A stretch of 64,000 nucleotides of DNA from Rummeliibacillus sp. POC4. GTDB taxonomy: Bacteria; Bacillota; Bacilli; Bacillales_A; Planococcaceae. The position numbers and the translations under genes were made by a program. Below are positions 40,807-50,364 of this stretch, piece by piece. The notes below the pieces were generated by a model that was given only the letters and a program-made list of their open reading frames with translations, was not told where the DNA came from and did not search any database. How positions within the stretch are numbered: position 1 is the stretch's first letter; every line of letters begins with the position of its first letter. The stretch is from assembly GCF_003576525.1 (NCBI RefSeq), contig NZ_QWUA01000004.1, positions 124,001 through 188,000 on the forward strand, read 5' to 3'.

Positions 40807-42036
40807 ATGGTAAAAAAATATACATGTCCAAACGGTGTACGTATTTTAGTGGAAAAGTTACCCTATGTGCGTTCTGTATCAATGGGGATTTGGGTCAATG
40901 TTGGATCTGGAAACGAAAGCCCAGAAGAAAATGGGCTTACCCATTTTATCGAACATATGCTATTTAAAGGTACATATAGTAGAACAGCTAAAGAAATTGC
41001 AGAATCCTTTGATCGAATTGGAGGACAATTAAATGCTTTTACATCTAAAGAAAATACTTGCTATTATGCAGTAACGCTTGATCATCATGCTGAGAAAGCT
41101 ATTACAATATTAGCAGATATGTTCTTCCATTCGAAATTTACTGATGCGGATATTGAAAAAGAACGACAAGTTATTTTTGAAGAGATGGCAATGGTGGAAG
41201 ATACACCTGATGATGATGTAGATGAACGCCTCTGGAATACTATGTATCCTACTCATCCAATAGGCGCACCAATACTTGGAACAGAAGAAACGTTAGAAAC
41301 ATTTACGAAAGAAAAGATTGAATCTTATATGTACGAAAATTACACGCCAGATAAAGTTGTAATTTCTGTTGCGGGAAATGTATCAGATGATCTAGTCAAT
41401 AAAATCATCTCTTTATTTGACCAATTTCAAAACAAAAGCCATCATTCGAAAATTCTTAAAGCGCCACCTGTATTTAGAGCAGGGAATATAGAAAAAGAAA
41501 GTAATACAGAGCAATCACATATAGCGATTGGATTTGAAGGTTTAACAGTAAAAGATCCGGATTTAGTAAGCTTACTAGTCGTAAATAATATTTTAGGTGA
41601 TACAACATCTTCTAGATTATTTCAGCAAATTCGAGAGGAGCAAGCATTAGCATACTCCATTTTCTCTTATTATTCTGCATATGAACATGCAGGTGCTTTT
41701 ATGATTTATGGGGGGACTTCACCAGAAAAACTTACGGTGCTTGAGGAAACAATACTAAAAATTACAGAGAAGATGGTAAAAGACGGAGTATCACCAATCG
41801 AAATACAGTATGCTAAAGAACAGTTAGAAAGTAATTTATTATTAGGGCTCGAAACATCAAATGACTTTATGAATCGCAACGCTAAAAACGAGCTGCTTTA
41901 TGGTGAAGAAAAAACTGTAGAGCAAACGTTAAAAGAGTTATATGCAGTAGATGAAGAAAGTGTAAATCGTGTGATACAAAGGCTTTTAACAAAACCATTT
42001 GCTCGATCAGTTATTCAACCAGCTAAGGGGATATAA
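40807..42036 (+). CDS. mlpA: M16 zinc peptidase MlpA (YmxG)
   Basis: 409 residues of the M16 (pitrilysin/processing peptidase) family. The inverted zinc motif HFIEH (HFIEHMLFKG near residue 48) and the downstream Glu region (EKERQVIFEEMAMVEDTP near 119) are intact, so it should be active. Its physiological substrate is not settled. AAGGAGG precedes ATG 40807. The stop codon lies inside the loop of the following terminator. Confidence 0.93.
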   Translation: MVKKYTCPNGVRILVEKLPYVRSVSMGIWVNVGSGNESPEENGLTHFIEHMLFKGTYSRTAKEIAESFDRIGGQLNAFTSKENTCYYAVTLDHHAEKAITILADMFFHSKFTDADIEKERQVIFEEMAMVEDTPDDDVDERLWNTMYPTHPIGAPILGTEETLETFTKEKIESYMYENYTPDKVVISVAGNVSDDLVNKIISLFDQFQNKSHHSKILKAPPVFRAGNIEKESNTEQSHIAIGFEGLTVKDPDLVSLLVVNNILGDTTSSRLFQQIREEQALAYSIFSYYSAYEHAGAFMIYGGTSPEKLTVLEETILKITEKMVKDGVSPIEIQYAKEQLESNLLLGLETSNDFMNRNAKNELLYGEEKTVEQTLKELYAVDEESVNRVIQRLLTKPFARSVIQPAKGI

Positions 42037-42059
42037 GAATTATCTCCTTAGCTTTTTTT
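42022..42059 (+). terminator. Terminator overlapping the end of mlpA
   Basis: GCTAAGGGGATA (42022-42033) pairs with TATCTCCTTAGC (42041-42052), with one G-T pair, followed by seven T. The 5' arm is coding sequence and the mlpA stop is in the loop. Confidence 0.88.
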
Positions 42060-42063
42060 ATGC

Positions 42064-42091
42064 ACGGGAAAAGCTTCGACTTCATACACTG
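42064..42091 (+). promoter_or_regulatory. Possible sigma-K-like promoter of the ylmC-dpaAB unit
   Basis: AC at 42064-42065, a 17-base gap, then CATACACTG at 42083-42091, close to the mother-cell sigma-K pattern AC-N16/17-CATAnnnTA (one mismatch). No sigma-A promoter is evident in the 58-base gap. The downstream genes make the spore compound dipicolinic acid, which fits. Confidence 0.35.
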
Positions 42092-42117
42092 TTAATACGG
42101 GAAAAAGGAGGGATTGA

Positions 42118-42387
42118 ATGCTCTTATCAGAGCTTGCAGAGAAAGAGTTGATTCAGATTAAAGATGGTGTACGATGTGGGTTGCTCTCAGAGACCGAATG
42201 TTTACTAAATGCGAAAACAGGGCAAATCTATGGTTTTGAATTAGTAAATAAAGGTGTTAAACTACCTTTTAAACAAAAAGAACCTAAGGCGCAATCGTTT
42301 ATTCCATGGACGGAAATTTCGTTGATTGGTGAAGACCGTATCTTATTTAATAAGACGCAACCTTTAACATCGGGGTATACAAAATGA
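42118..42387 (+). CDS. ymxH: YlmC/YmxH family PRC-barrel protein
   Basis: 89 residues with one PRC-barrel-like domain (ELAEKELIQIKDGVRCG, then IPWTEISLIGEDRILF). Relatives are linked to sporulation loci, but no biochemical role is established. AAAGGAGGG precedes ATG 42118. The end overlaps dpaA by 4 bases (ATGA), which ties it to dipicolinate synthesis as in B. subtilis. Confidence 0.85.
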   Translation: MLLSELAEKELIQIKDGVRCGLLSETECLLNAKTGQIYGFELVNKGVKLPFKQKEPKAQSFIPWTEISLIGEDRILFNKTQPLTSGYTK

Positions 42388-43184
42388 GTACAGAATCATG
42401 GCTGATATTAGGAAAGGATTTACGTTTTAAAGAGTTAGCGTTACAACTTTCGCTGGATTTCAATAATGTTATTTATAAATATACAGATCAATGGAATGAT
42501 GAGATACAGCAAATAATAATGACGGAAAGGCCAGAGAGAATTGTATTGCCGATCCATGCAGTTGATTTACCTAAATTTGCTTTTGAATCATTACCAAAAG
42601 AGACAGCGATATTCGTTGGAAAAAGCAATCAAAGTTTACAGCAAGAACTTCGATATTTAGATGAGAAACATATTATCCATTATTTACAAGATGAATCTTA
42701 TATATGGCTAAATGCAAGACTAACATCAGAAGGGATGCTTTGTGCTTTTTATGAACTTGAATCCGCTTCTGTTTATGGAAAATCCTTTTATATTACGGGA
42801 TTTGGAAGAGTCGCTAAAATGCTCGCATTCATGTTACACAGATTAGGCGCAAATGTGCATATTTTAGCACGTTCAAATAGTCAAATTCAAGAAGCAATTG
42901 CTTATGGTTATGTTGCTTCCCAACTAATCCCTGAAAATATTAAAGAACATTATTATTTAATCAATACAATACCAAATAAATGGTTAAATGAAGATTTCCA
43001 TCAACAATTAGATGAAGAAACTAAGATTTTTGATTTAGCTTCAGCACCAGGATGTTTAAATATAGAAAGTGATATCAATTATACATTATTACCAGGACTA
43101 CCAGGAAAGTATTTTCCACAGGATGCAGCGGATTTATTGGCACAAGTAATCATACGAAAAAACAACGAATTAAGGGAGGGATGA
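42384..43184 (+). CDS. dpaA: Dipicolinate synthase subunit A
   Basis: 266 residues, about 30 shorter than the B. subtilis protein (about 297) as I recall it. An N-terminal dipicolinate-synthase domain is followed by an NAD(P)-binding Rossmann domain (YITGFGRVAKMLAFMLHRLG near residue 135) and a C-terminal LLPGLPGKYFPQDAADLLAQ segment typical of the family. With DpaB it oxidises dihydrodipicolinate to dipicolinic acid in the mother cell during sporulation. It overlaps ymxH and ends 1 base before dpaB. Confidence 0.9.
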   Translation: MSTESWLILGKDLRFKELALQLSLDFNNVIYKYTDQWNDEIQQIIMTERPERIVLPIHAVDLPKFAFESLPKETAIFVGKSNQSLQQELRYLDEKHIIHYLQDESYIWLNARLTSEGMLCAFYELESASVYGKSFYITGFGRVAKMLAFMLHRLGANVHILARSNSQIQEAIAYGYVASQLIPENIKEHYYLINTIPNKWLNEDFHQQLDEETKIFDLASAPGCLNIESDINYTLLPGLPGKYFPQDAADLLAQVIIRKNNELREG

Positions 43185-43185
43185 T

Positions 43186-43773
43186 ATGTTAGATGGAAAA
43201 CGCGTAGGACTAGGAATTACTGCATCACACTGTACTTATGCTGATGTTATACCTAAAATCACCTCGCTAACTGATTTAGGAGCAACGGTTGTACCGATTA
43301 TTACGCATTCGGTACTAACGGCAGCAACACGTTTTGGAACAGGTGACGAGTGGATTGAGAAAATCGAAACGCTAGCAGGGCATAAAGTCATTAAAAGTAT
43401 AGTAGAAGCAGAACCTTTTGGACCTTCAAATCCATTAGATTGTATGGTCATAGCACCTATGACTGGGAATTCTATTAGTAAATTTGCAAATGCATCAACA
43501 GATTCGCCAGTATTGATGGCAGCAAAAGCAACATTAAGAAATGGGAGTCCTGTAGTATTAGGAATTTCGACAAATGATGCTCTTGGTTTAAATGGAGTAA
43601 ATGTTATGAAATTGTTAAATACAAAAAATATCTTTTTTATTCCTTTTGGTCAAGATGATCCTATTAACAAGCCGAATTCGTTGATTTCGGATTTTACACA
43701 GTTAGCTGACACAGTAAAGGCATCTTTAGAAAAGAAACAATTACAGCCTTTAATAATTCAATATACTAAATAA
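43186..43773 (+). CDS. dpaB: Dipicolinate synthase subunit B (flavoprotein)
   Basis: 195 residues of the flavoprotein (Dfp-like) family: KRVGLGITASHCTYADVI at the start, MVIAPMTGNSISKFANA, and SPVVLGISTNDALGLNG. It forms dipicolinate synthase with DpaA. AAGGGAGGG precedes ATG 43186. Its presence is the strongest evidence in the window that the organism sporulates. Confidence 0.93.
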   Translation: MLDGKRVGLGITASHCTYADVIPKITSLTDLGATVVPIITHSVLTAATRFGTGDEWIEKIETLAGHKVIKSIVEAEPFGPSNPLDCMVIAPMTGNSISKFANASTDSPVLMAAKATLRNGSPVVLGISTNDALGLNGVNVMKLLNTKNIFFIPFGQDDPINKPNSLISDFTQLADTVKASLEKKQLQPLIIQYTK

Positions 43774-43804
43774 TTTAAAAATTATATAAATATTCTATAA
43801 ATTG

Positions 43805-43813
43805 TGATACAAT
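43805..43813 (+). promoter_or_regulatory. Possible extended -10 promoter for asd
   Basis: TGATACAAT (TGn plus TACAAT) about 37 bases before asd, in a very AT-rich gap; no good -35 at 17 bases. It would allow vegetative expression of asd-dapA apart from dpaAB. Confidence 0.45.
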
Positions 43814-43849
43814 AGCGCCATTATCGAAAGATTAGTTGAGGAGAGATGT

Positions 43850-44893
43850 ATGATGACTAAAGAATATACAGTAGCAGTAGTTGGAGCTACAGGTGCAGTA
43901 GGAACAAAAATGATGGAACAACTTGCTAAGCGTAATTTTCCAGTAGGTAAGTTAAAACTATTAGCATCTAAGCGTTCTGCTGGTAAGGAACTAACATTTA
44001 ATGGTCAAACATACACTATTGAAGAAGCTACTCCAGAAGCATTTGAAGGAGTAGATATTGCTTTATTTAGTGCAGGGGGAGCAGTTTCAAAGGCATTAGC
44101 ACCAGCTGCAGCAGAACGTGGAGCAGTTGTTATAGATAACACAAGTGCGTTCCGTATGGATCCGGAAGTTCCTTTAGTAGTTCCAGAAGTAAACCCACAA
44201 GATATTGCAGAACATAAAGGAATTATTGCAAATCCAAACTGTTCAACAATTCAAATGGTTGCAGCCTTAGAGCCGATTCGTCAAGCGTATGGTCTAAAAA
44301 ATTTAATCGTCTCTACATATCAAGCCGTATCAGGATCAGGTATAAGTGCAATAGAAGAACTAAAAGAACAAAGCTTGAAATTTGATCATCCAAAAGATGT
44401 TGAAGCACATATTCTACCTGTAAAAGGTGATAAAAAACATTATCCAATCGCTCGTAATGTTATCCCTCAAATTGACGTATTCACGGAAAACGGGTTCACC
44501 TATGAAGAGATGAAAATGATAAATGAAACAAAAAAAATTATGCACGCACAAGATCTTCCAGTTGCAGCAACTTGTGTACGTGTCCCTGTAGTAGCTGGAC
44601 ATTCAGAGTCTGTTTATATTGAAATCGAACAATCAGGTGTTACTGCTGAAGATATTAAAAATGTTCTTCAAGGAGCGCCTGGTATCATTGTACAAGATGA
44701 TATAACAGCTCAAGTATATCCAATGCCTATTTTTACGGAAGGCGAAGATGAAGTATTTGTAGGACGTATCCGAAAAGATTTAGCAAAAGATAATGCGTTC
44801 CATCTTTGGGTTGTCTCAGATAACTTGTTAAAAGGAGCAGCATTAAACTCTATTCAAATTGCCGAAAAAATGATTGAAGATGGATTAATCTAA
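43850..44893 (+). CDS. asd: Aspartate-semialdehyde dehydrogenase
   Basis: 347 residues. The NADP loop [16 protein letters not shown] is at the N-terminus and the catalytic Cys in [16 protein letters not shown] near residue 130. It makes aspartate semialdehyde for lysine, threonine, methionine, peptidoglycan and dipicolinate. GAGGAG at 43838-43843 supports ATG 43850 (or 43853). dapA follows after 13 bases, with no aspartokinase gene between as in B. subtilis. Confidence 0.97.
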   Translation: MMTKEYTVAVVGATGAVGTKMMEQLAKRNFPVGKLKLLASKRSAGKELTFNGQTYTIEEATPEAFEGVDIALFSAGGAVSKALAPAAAERGAVVIDNTSAFRMDPEVPLVVPEVNPQDIAEHKGIIANPNCSTIQMVAALEPIRQAYGLKNLIVSTYQAVSGSGISAIEELKEQSLKFDHPKDVEAHILPVKGDKKHYPIARNVIPQIDVFTENGFTYEEMKMINETKKIMHAQDLPVAATCVRVPVVAGHSESVYIEIEQSGVTAEDIKNVLQGAPGIIVQDDITAQVYPMPIFTEGEDEVFVGRIRKDLAKDNAFHLWVVSDNLLKGAALNSIQIAEKMIEDGLI

Positions 44894-44906
44894 GGAGGCA
44901 AAATAA

Positions 44907-45797
44907 GTGGATATTGGTAATATCGCTACTGCTATGATTACACCGTTTCGTGAAGATGGCACTATCAGCTTTGAAATGCTTTCAGATGTTATTGAACATT
45001 TAATAGCTAATGGAACGGATTGCATAGTAGTCTGTGGTACGACAGGTGAATCACCGACATTATCACATGATGAAAAGGTAGCTATATTTGATTTTACTGT
45101 TAAGAAAGTCAATAATAGAGCCACTATTATTGCAGGTACTGGAAGTAATCATACACAAGCTTCAATAGATTTAACAAAAGAGGCTGAAATTGCTGGTGTT
45201 GACGGCATTATGTTAGTTGCACCATATTACAACAAACCTAGTCAACGGGGCATGTATGAGCATTTTGCAGCTATTGCCAACTCAACAAAACTTCCTGTCA
45301 TGTTATACAATATTCCCGGCCGATCGGTTGTCAATATACAAACACAGACAATTATACAGTTAAGTAAAATTCCAAATATCCAAGTTGTTAAAGAAGCGAG
45401 CGGAAGTTTAGATCAGATGACTGAAATTATATCTAATACACCAAAAAACTTCCAAGTGTATTCAGGTGATGATGGTTTGACATTACCATTACTCTCCATA
45501 GGTGGAGACGGTGTTGTTTCGGTTGCATCACATATAGTTGGAAATGATATGCAAAAAATGATCAAAGCTTTTCATGAAGGTCAACTTGAAAAAGCAGCTA
45601 CAATTCACCAAGCATTATTACCATTAATCCGTGCGCTATTTGCAACACCGAGTCCATCCACTCTTAAATATGCATTAACGAAATTAGGAATTGGCTCAGA
45701 ATATGTCAGATTACCAATTGCTAAGTTAACTGATGAGGAAAAAGCAGCCTACGATTTTGCATGGCATGAATACCTGGAAAGACAAAAACAATTTTAG
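44907..45797 (+). CDS. dapA: 4-hydroxy-tetrahydrodipicolinate synthase
   Basis: 296 residues, TIM-barrel. The Schiff-base Lys is in IQVVKEASGSLDQM (near residue 163), the Tyr in LPVMLYNIPGRSVVN, and the substrate loop in VCGTTGESPTLS. It condenses pyruvate with aspartate semialdehyde, giving the precursor used by DpaAB. The start is GTG 44907 with AAGGAGG upstream. Confidence 0.97.
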   Translation: MDIGNIATAMITPFREDGTISFEMLSDVIEHLIANGTDCIVVCGTTGESPTLSHDEKVAIFDFTVKKVNNRATIIAGTGSNHTQASIDLTKEAEIAGVDGIMLVAPYYNKPSQRGMYEHFAAIANSTKLPVMLYNIPGRSVVNIQTQTIIQLSKIPNIQVVKEASGSLDQMTEIISNTPKNFQVYSGDDGLTLPLLSIGGDGVVSVASHIVGNDMQKMIKAFHEGQLEKAATIHQALLPLIRALFATPSPSTLKYALTKLGIGSEYVRLPIAKLTDEEKAAYDFAWHEYLERQKQF

Positions 45798-45810
45798 AAA
45801 AATTATTTTG

Positions 45811-45842
45811 GAATGGGCAACTTAGCCCATTCTTTTTTTTTG
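45811..45842 (+). terminator. Terminator after dapA
   Basis: 8-bp perfect stem GAATGGGC/GCCCATTC, loop AACTTA, then nine or more T. Confidence 0.9.
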
Positions 45843-45843
45843 T

Positions 45844-45872
45844 TTGTGAAAACTCACAACTATCTATATAAT
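45844..45872 (+). promoter_or_regulatory. Sigma-A promoter of rnjB
   Basis: TTGTGA (45844-45849), 17-base spacer, consensus TATAAT (45867-45872). It sits directly after the dapA terminator and about 46 bases before the GTG start. Confidence 0.72.
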
Positions 45873-45917
45873 GGGAGTAAGTGGTTTGTGTTCGGGATTA
45901 TTTTAGGAGGAAATCAA

Positions 45918-47585
45918 GTGGCAAAAACAAAAAATGAAGTTATTCGCGTCATTCCACTAGGTGGCGTTAGTGAAATCGGCAAAGCTATGTATGTCGTTGA
46001 AATCGATGAAGAGCTATTTGTCGTTGATAGTGGACTTATGTTTCCTGAGGATGAAATGTTAGGAATAGATTACGTTATTCCTGATATGACATACTTAGAG
46101 GAAAACAAATCTCGTGTAAAAGGTATTTTCCTTACTCATGGGCATGAAGATGCGATTGGTTCAATAGCATATCTTTTACAAAAAGTTAGTGCACCTGTAT
46201 ACGGTTCTAAGTTAACAATCGCATTAGCTAAAGAACATTTAAAAGATTTACCTGCACCATATCCTGTAAAATTCTTTGAAGTGACAAGTAAGAGTCGTAT
46301 GAATTTCCAATCTACCTATGTGACATTCTTCCATACAACTCATAGTATTCCAGACTCATTAGGTATTGCTTTCCATACTTCAGAAGGTGCGATTGTACAC
46401 ACTGGAGAATTCAAATTTGACCAATCAGCACAAGGTAAATATAAACCGGATATAGCTAAAATGGCTAATTTGGGTGAAGAAGGTGTATTTATCTTAATGT
46501 CTGATTCTACTGAAGCTGAACGACCAGGATATACAATTCCTGAAATTGTCATTCGAGAAAAGTTAGCAAAAACTTTCCATAAAGCTGAAGGAAGAATTTT
46601 AGTTGCACTTTATGCATCAAACTTCATAAGAATTCAACAAGTATTTGACCAGGCTACAGCAGCTGATCGTAAAATAGCTGTTGTCGGTCGTAGTTTAGAA
46701 CATGCCTTTGAAATAGGAATGCGTTTAGGATATCTTTCTGTAGATCAGGATCGAATTATTTCTGTCAACAAAATGAATGATTATCCAGATGATGAAATTG
46801 TAGCAATAATTACTGGTAACCAAGGTGAACCACTAGAAGGATTAGAAAAAATTATCCGTAAACACCACCGTGATATCCGTATTAAATCTACAGACACCGT
46901 TTTAATAACATTTACACCTTCGCCAGGTATGGAAGTTCAAATTGCAGATACGATGAATAGTCTTGCAAAGCTAGGCGCTAAAGTATTATCTGCAGATAAA
47001 AAAGTACATGTATCAGGACATGGAGCCCAAGAAGATTTGAAATTGATGTTAAATCTTATGAAGCCAAAATATTTTATCCCGATTCAAGGCGAATATCGCA
47101 TGCTAATCGCTCACTCTAAATTAGCACAACAAACAGGTTTATCTAAGTCACAAATCTTTATTGCTGATAAGGGAGACATCGTCGAATATAAAGGCGGTAA
47201 AATGCGTATGAGTGGACGAGTTACTGCTGGCAATGTACTTATAGATGGAATTGGCGTTGGAGATGTTGGTAACATTGTATTACGTGATCGAAAGTTACTT
47301 AGTCAAGACGGTATATTTATCGTCGTTGTTACGATTAACCGCCAACTTAAGAAAATTGCATCAGGCCCAGAAATTTTATCACGTGGATTTGTCTATGTAA
47401 GAGAATCTGAAGAGTTATTAAGTGAATCTTCTAATTTAGTTAAAGAAGTTGTCGAAAAATATGTGAATAAAGGATCATATGAATGGACAAATATAAAACA
47501 AGAAATCCGTGACACGCTTAACTCTTATTTATTCCAAAAAACAAAGCGCCGCCCAATGATTATCCCTATTATTATGGAATATTAA
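45918..47585 (+). CDS. rnjB: Ribonuclease J2
   Basis: 555 residues: a metallo-beta-lactamase/beta-CASP core and a C-terminal domain. The metal motif reads THGHEDAIGS, with Ala where active RNase J1 has His (HGHEDHIGG). This is the known mark of the J2 paralogue, which is a weak nuclease that partners J1. GTG 45918 has TTAGGAGG upstream at 45903-45910. The frame is open to 45813, but that would start within the dapA terminator and read through the promoter. Confidence 0.93.
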   Translation: MAKTKNEVIRVIPLGGVSEIGKAMYVVEIDEELFVVDSGLMFPEDEMLGIDYVIPDMTYLEENKSRVKGIFLTHGHEDAIGSIAYLLQKVSAPVYGSKLTIALAKEHLKDLPAPYPVKFFEVTSKSRMNFQSTYVTFFHTTHSIPDSLGIAFHTSEGAIVHTGEFKFDQSAQGKYKPDIAKMANLGEEGVFILMSDSTEAERPGYTIPEIVIREKLAKTFHKAEGRILVALYASNFIRIQQVFDQATAADRKIAVVGRSLEHAFEIGMRLGYLSVDQDRIISVNKMNDYPDDEIVAIITGNQGEPLEGLEKIIRKHHRDIRIKSTDTVLITFTPSPGMEVQIADTMNSLAKLGAKVLSADKKVHVSGHGAQEDLKLMLNLMKPKYFIPIQGEYRMLIAHSKLAQQTGLSKSQIFIADKGDIVEYKGGKMRMSGRVTAGNVLIDGIGVGDVGNIVLRDRKLLSQDGIFIVVVTINRQLKKIASGPEILSRGFVYVRESEELLSESSNLVKEVVEKYVNKGSYEWTNIKQEIRDTLNSYLFQKTKRRPMIIPIIMEY

Positions 47586-47598
47586 AATTAAGCGGACG

Positions 47599-47643
47599 AA
47601 AAGGATTTCCTTACCTCTCTTTGGTAGGAAATCCTTTTTTCCT
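47599..47643 (+). terminator. Terminator after rnjB
   Basis: AAAAGGATTTCC-TACC pairs with GGTAGGAAATCCTTTT over 16 bp with one bulged T; loop TCTCTTT, T-run to 47640. Confidence 0.85.
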
Positions 47644-47736
47644 TTCAATATATAAAATATTTGATGAAAGGGATTCAATAGATTCTTTGAAGTTCTACAG
47701 AGCTATTTGATAGAACGAAAGAAAGTAGGTGGAGTC

Positions 47737-50076
47737 ATGACAATAGCAAAAAAGGGGACAGCTAAAACAAAAAAAGCGTCGACATCAAAAGCAAAAAAGG
47801 AGACTCATCCTTTAAAATACGAAATTATTGGTTTAATACTAATTGGTTTTGCTATCATTATATTTTTTGAATACGGAATTGTCGGGAAGTTATTACAATG
47901 GTTATCCTTATTCCTCTTTGGAAACTGGGCAGTCATTGTTCCATTCTTATTGGTGGTAAGCGCTCTATTATTAATGGTCAAAAGAACAGTACCAAGTCTG
48001 AAAAATCGGTTAATTATAGGAAGCTTATTAATAACTGGTGGTTTAACTTTGTTTAGCCATATTGCATTGTTTGAACAGTTGTATAAAGGAAATGCAATTC
48101 AAAGTAATTCTGTGTTAAAGGAAACTTGGCGGATTTTAATCACAAGTGATGGAATAGTAAAGCATAGCCATGCGTTAGGTGGTGGGATAATAGGCGCTTT
48201 ATTATTTGCTTGTTTTTATGCTTTATTTGATTCTGCAGGAGCTAATATAGCAGGTTGGTTAATGGTGTTAATAGGTATTGTATTGATCACCGGAAAAGCG
48301 CTTCTTCCATATATAGCTAGTAAATGGCCAACAATCAAAAAAGTAATCCTACAAATGAGGGAAGATTCAAATACTACGGTAAGTCGACGCAAAGAAGCTA
48401 AGAAGAAAAAGAATGAGAAAAAAGAAAATACACGTAATAATAGGAAAAAGGCAAAATCTGAAACTTCGATTCCTGATGAAGAGCACCAAGCTGCAACTGC
48501 AGTCGAATCAGTAATAGAGGAGCGAAGAGAACCTATCATCTCAGCATTCTCACAAAGAATTCAACAAGAAGATGTAAAACCTGAATCTACAATCACAAAT
48601 GAACAAGAGGAGATTGCCCAACAAGTAGAATCGTCATCGATTATGACATCAGATGTAATCGAAAACGAATCATACCAATTACCATCCATGAACAATTTAA
48701 AACTTCCACCACACACTGACCAAAGTGGGGAGTTTGAGTTAATACAAGGAAATGCGCGTAAATTGGAACAAACTTTTCAATCCTTTGGCGTCAAAGCTAC
48801 CGTCACACAAGTTCATCTTGGCCCAGCGGTTACTGAATATGAAGTTTTACCTGATCGAGGTGTGAAAGTTAGTAAGATCGTTGGCTTACAAGATGATTTA
48901 GCTTTAGCACTTGCAGCAAAAGATATTCGTATTGAAGCGCCAATTCCAGGCAAGTCTGCAGTAGGAATAGAAGTGCCAAATAAAGAAGTCGCTATTGTCA
49001 GTCTGAGGGAAGTATTAGAATCTAAACAAAATAATAGACCAGATGAAAAGCTATTAATCGGTCTAGGTAGAGATATTACTGGTGACGCGAAATTGGCAAA
49101 ACTGAACAAAATGCCGCACTTACTAGTCGCTGGTTCGACTGGTAGTGGTAAATCCGTTTGTATCAATGCAATTATTATAAGCATTTTGATGAGAGCAAAG
49201 CCACATGAAGTTAAAATGATGATGATTGACCCTAAAATGGTCGAATTAAACGTCTATAATGGCATTCCTCATTTACTAGCTCCAGTTGTAACAGATGCTC
49301 GCAAAGCATCACAAGCTTTGAAAAAGGTCGTTGCAGAAATGGAAAGACGGTATGATCTTTTCTCACATACAGGAACACGTAATATAGAGGGATATAACGA
49401 GCATATTGATAGATTTAATGAAGCAAATGGAGAAAAACACCCGAAGATGCCATTTATCGTAGTAATTGTAGATGAATTGGCTGATTTGATGATGGTTGCT
49501 TCAAGTGATGTAGAAGACTCGATTACAAGACTTGCACAAATGGCTCGTGCTGCAGGTATTCATTTGATCATTGCTACACAAAGACCAAGTGTTGATGTTA
49601 TTACAGGTATTATTAAAGCGAATATCCCATCAAGAATCGCTTTCGCTGTTTCTTCTGCTATTGATTCTCGTACCATATTAGATATGGGTGGCGCAGAACG
49701 TTTGTTGGGTAGAGGGGACATGCTATTTTTACCTGCTGGTGAGTCGAAACCAGTACGTGTACAGGGGGCATTTGTCTCTGATCATGAAGTTGAACAAATA
49801 GTAGATTTTGTTATTGCACAACAAAAAGCACAGTATCAAGAAGAAATGATTCCTTCTGATGAAGAGGAAGTTCCAGATTTAGATGATACAGATGAATTAT
49901 ATGAAGATGCAGTACAATTAGTGGCTGCACAAGATACGGCTTCCGTTTCTTTCTTACAAAGAAAGCTCAAAATAGGTTACGCTAGAGCTGCCCGCATTAT
50001 GGATCAAATGGAGGAAAGAGGTATTGTTGGACCTGCTGAAAAGAGTAAGCCGAGGGAAGTATTGATTGGTAAATAA
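47737..50076 (+). CDS. spoIIIE: DNA translocase SpoIIIE/FtsK
   Basis: 779 residues: four membrane helices (about 20-195), a charged variable linker (about 210-330), a RecA-like motor domain (Walker [15 protein letters not shown] near 470; Walker [13 protein letters not shown] near 578), and a C-terminal winged-helix gamma domain (about 715-779) that reads chromosome polarity. It pumps DNA through the division or spore septum. ATG 47737 follows AGGTGGAG; a TTG at 47707 is in frame. The tepA gene found before spoIIIE in B. subtilis is absent. Confidence 0.95.
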   Translation: MTIAKKGTAKTKKASTSKAKKETHPLKYEIIGLILIGFAIIIFFEYGIVGKLLQWLSLFLFGNWAVIVPFLLVVSALLLMVKRTVPSLKNRLIIGSLLITGGLTLFSHIALFEQLYKGNAIQSNSVLKETWRILITSDGIVKHSHALGGGIIGALLFACFYALFDSAGANIAGWLMVLIGIVLITGKALLPYIASKWPTIKKVILQMREDSNTTVSRRKEAKKKKNEKKENTRNNRKKAKSETSIPDEEHQAATAVESVIEERREPIISAFSQRIQQEDVKPESTITNEQEEIAQQVESSSIMTSDVIENESYQLPSMNNLKLPPHTDQSGEFELIQGNARKLEQTFQSFGVKATVTQVHLGPAVTEYEVLPDRGVKVSKIVGLQDDLALALAAKDIRIEAPIPGKSAVGIEVPNKEVAIVSLREVLESKQNNRPDEKLLIGLGRDITGDAKLAKLNKMPHLLVAGSTGSGKSVCINAIIISILMRAKPHEVKMMMIDPKMVELNVYNGIPHLLAPVVTDARKASQALKKVVAEMERRYDLFSHTGTRNIEGYNEHIDRFNEANGEKHPKMPFIVVIVDELADLMMVASSDVEDSITRLAQMARAAGIHLIIATQRPSVDVITGIIKANIPSRIAFAVSSAIDSRTILDMGGAERLLGRGDMLFLPAGESKPVRVQGAFVSDHEVEQIVDFVIAQQKAQYQEEMIPSDEEEVPDLDDTDELYEDAVQLVAAQDTASVSFLQRKLKIGYARAARIMDQMEERGIVGPAEKSKPREVLIGK

Positions 50077-50290
50077 TTACTATATCGTTCGCTAACAAAG
50101 TATTTTATGGATAAAGAAAACACAAGGTTAAAAGGAAATTAAAGAAGACGATAAAAATTCCATTATGTGAGACTTAAGTATAATTTATCATTTATTTATT
50201 AAACTGTTATCAAAAATTACTACAAGCAATGAAAAAAATTATCTGTTTTAACACAGTTTTCGCAAAAGTTATTTATTTAAAGAAAAAAAA

Positions 50291-50299
50291 TGGTATAGT
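50291..50299 (+). promoter_or_regulatory. Possible extended -10 promoter of the GntR gene, with TCTGAT repeats downstream
   Basis: TGGTATAGT (TGn plus TATAGT) without a good -35. Four TCTGAT hexamers follow at 50304, 50328, 50335 and 50377, around the predicted start of transcription, and could be an operator. The rest of the 288-base gap from 50077 is AT-rich with no terminator or ORF that I can support. Confidence 0.4.
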
Positions 50300-50364
50300 A
50301 GTTTCTGATTAGTAGGAATGTTTTACGTCTGATGTCTGATCTTTAATTTCTGGTGGTGGTTTGT

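Noticed and set aside
45813-45917. N-terminal extension of RNase J2 from 45813
   Set aside because: It would start in the dapA terminator and run through the rnjB promoter; GTG 45918 has TTAGGAGG.
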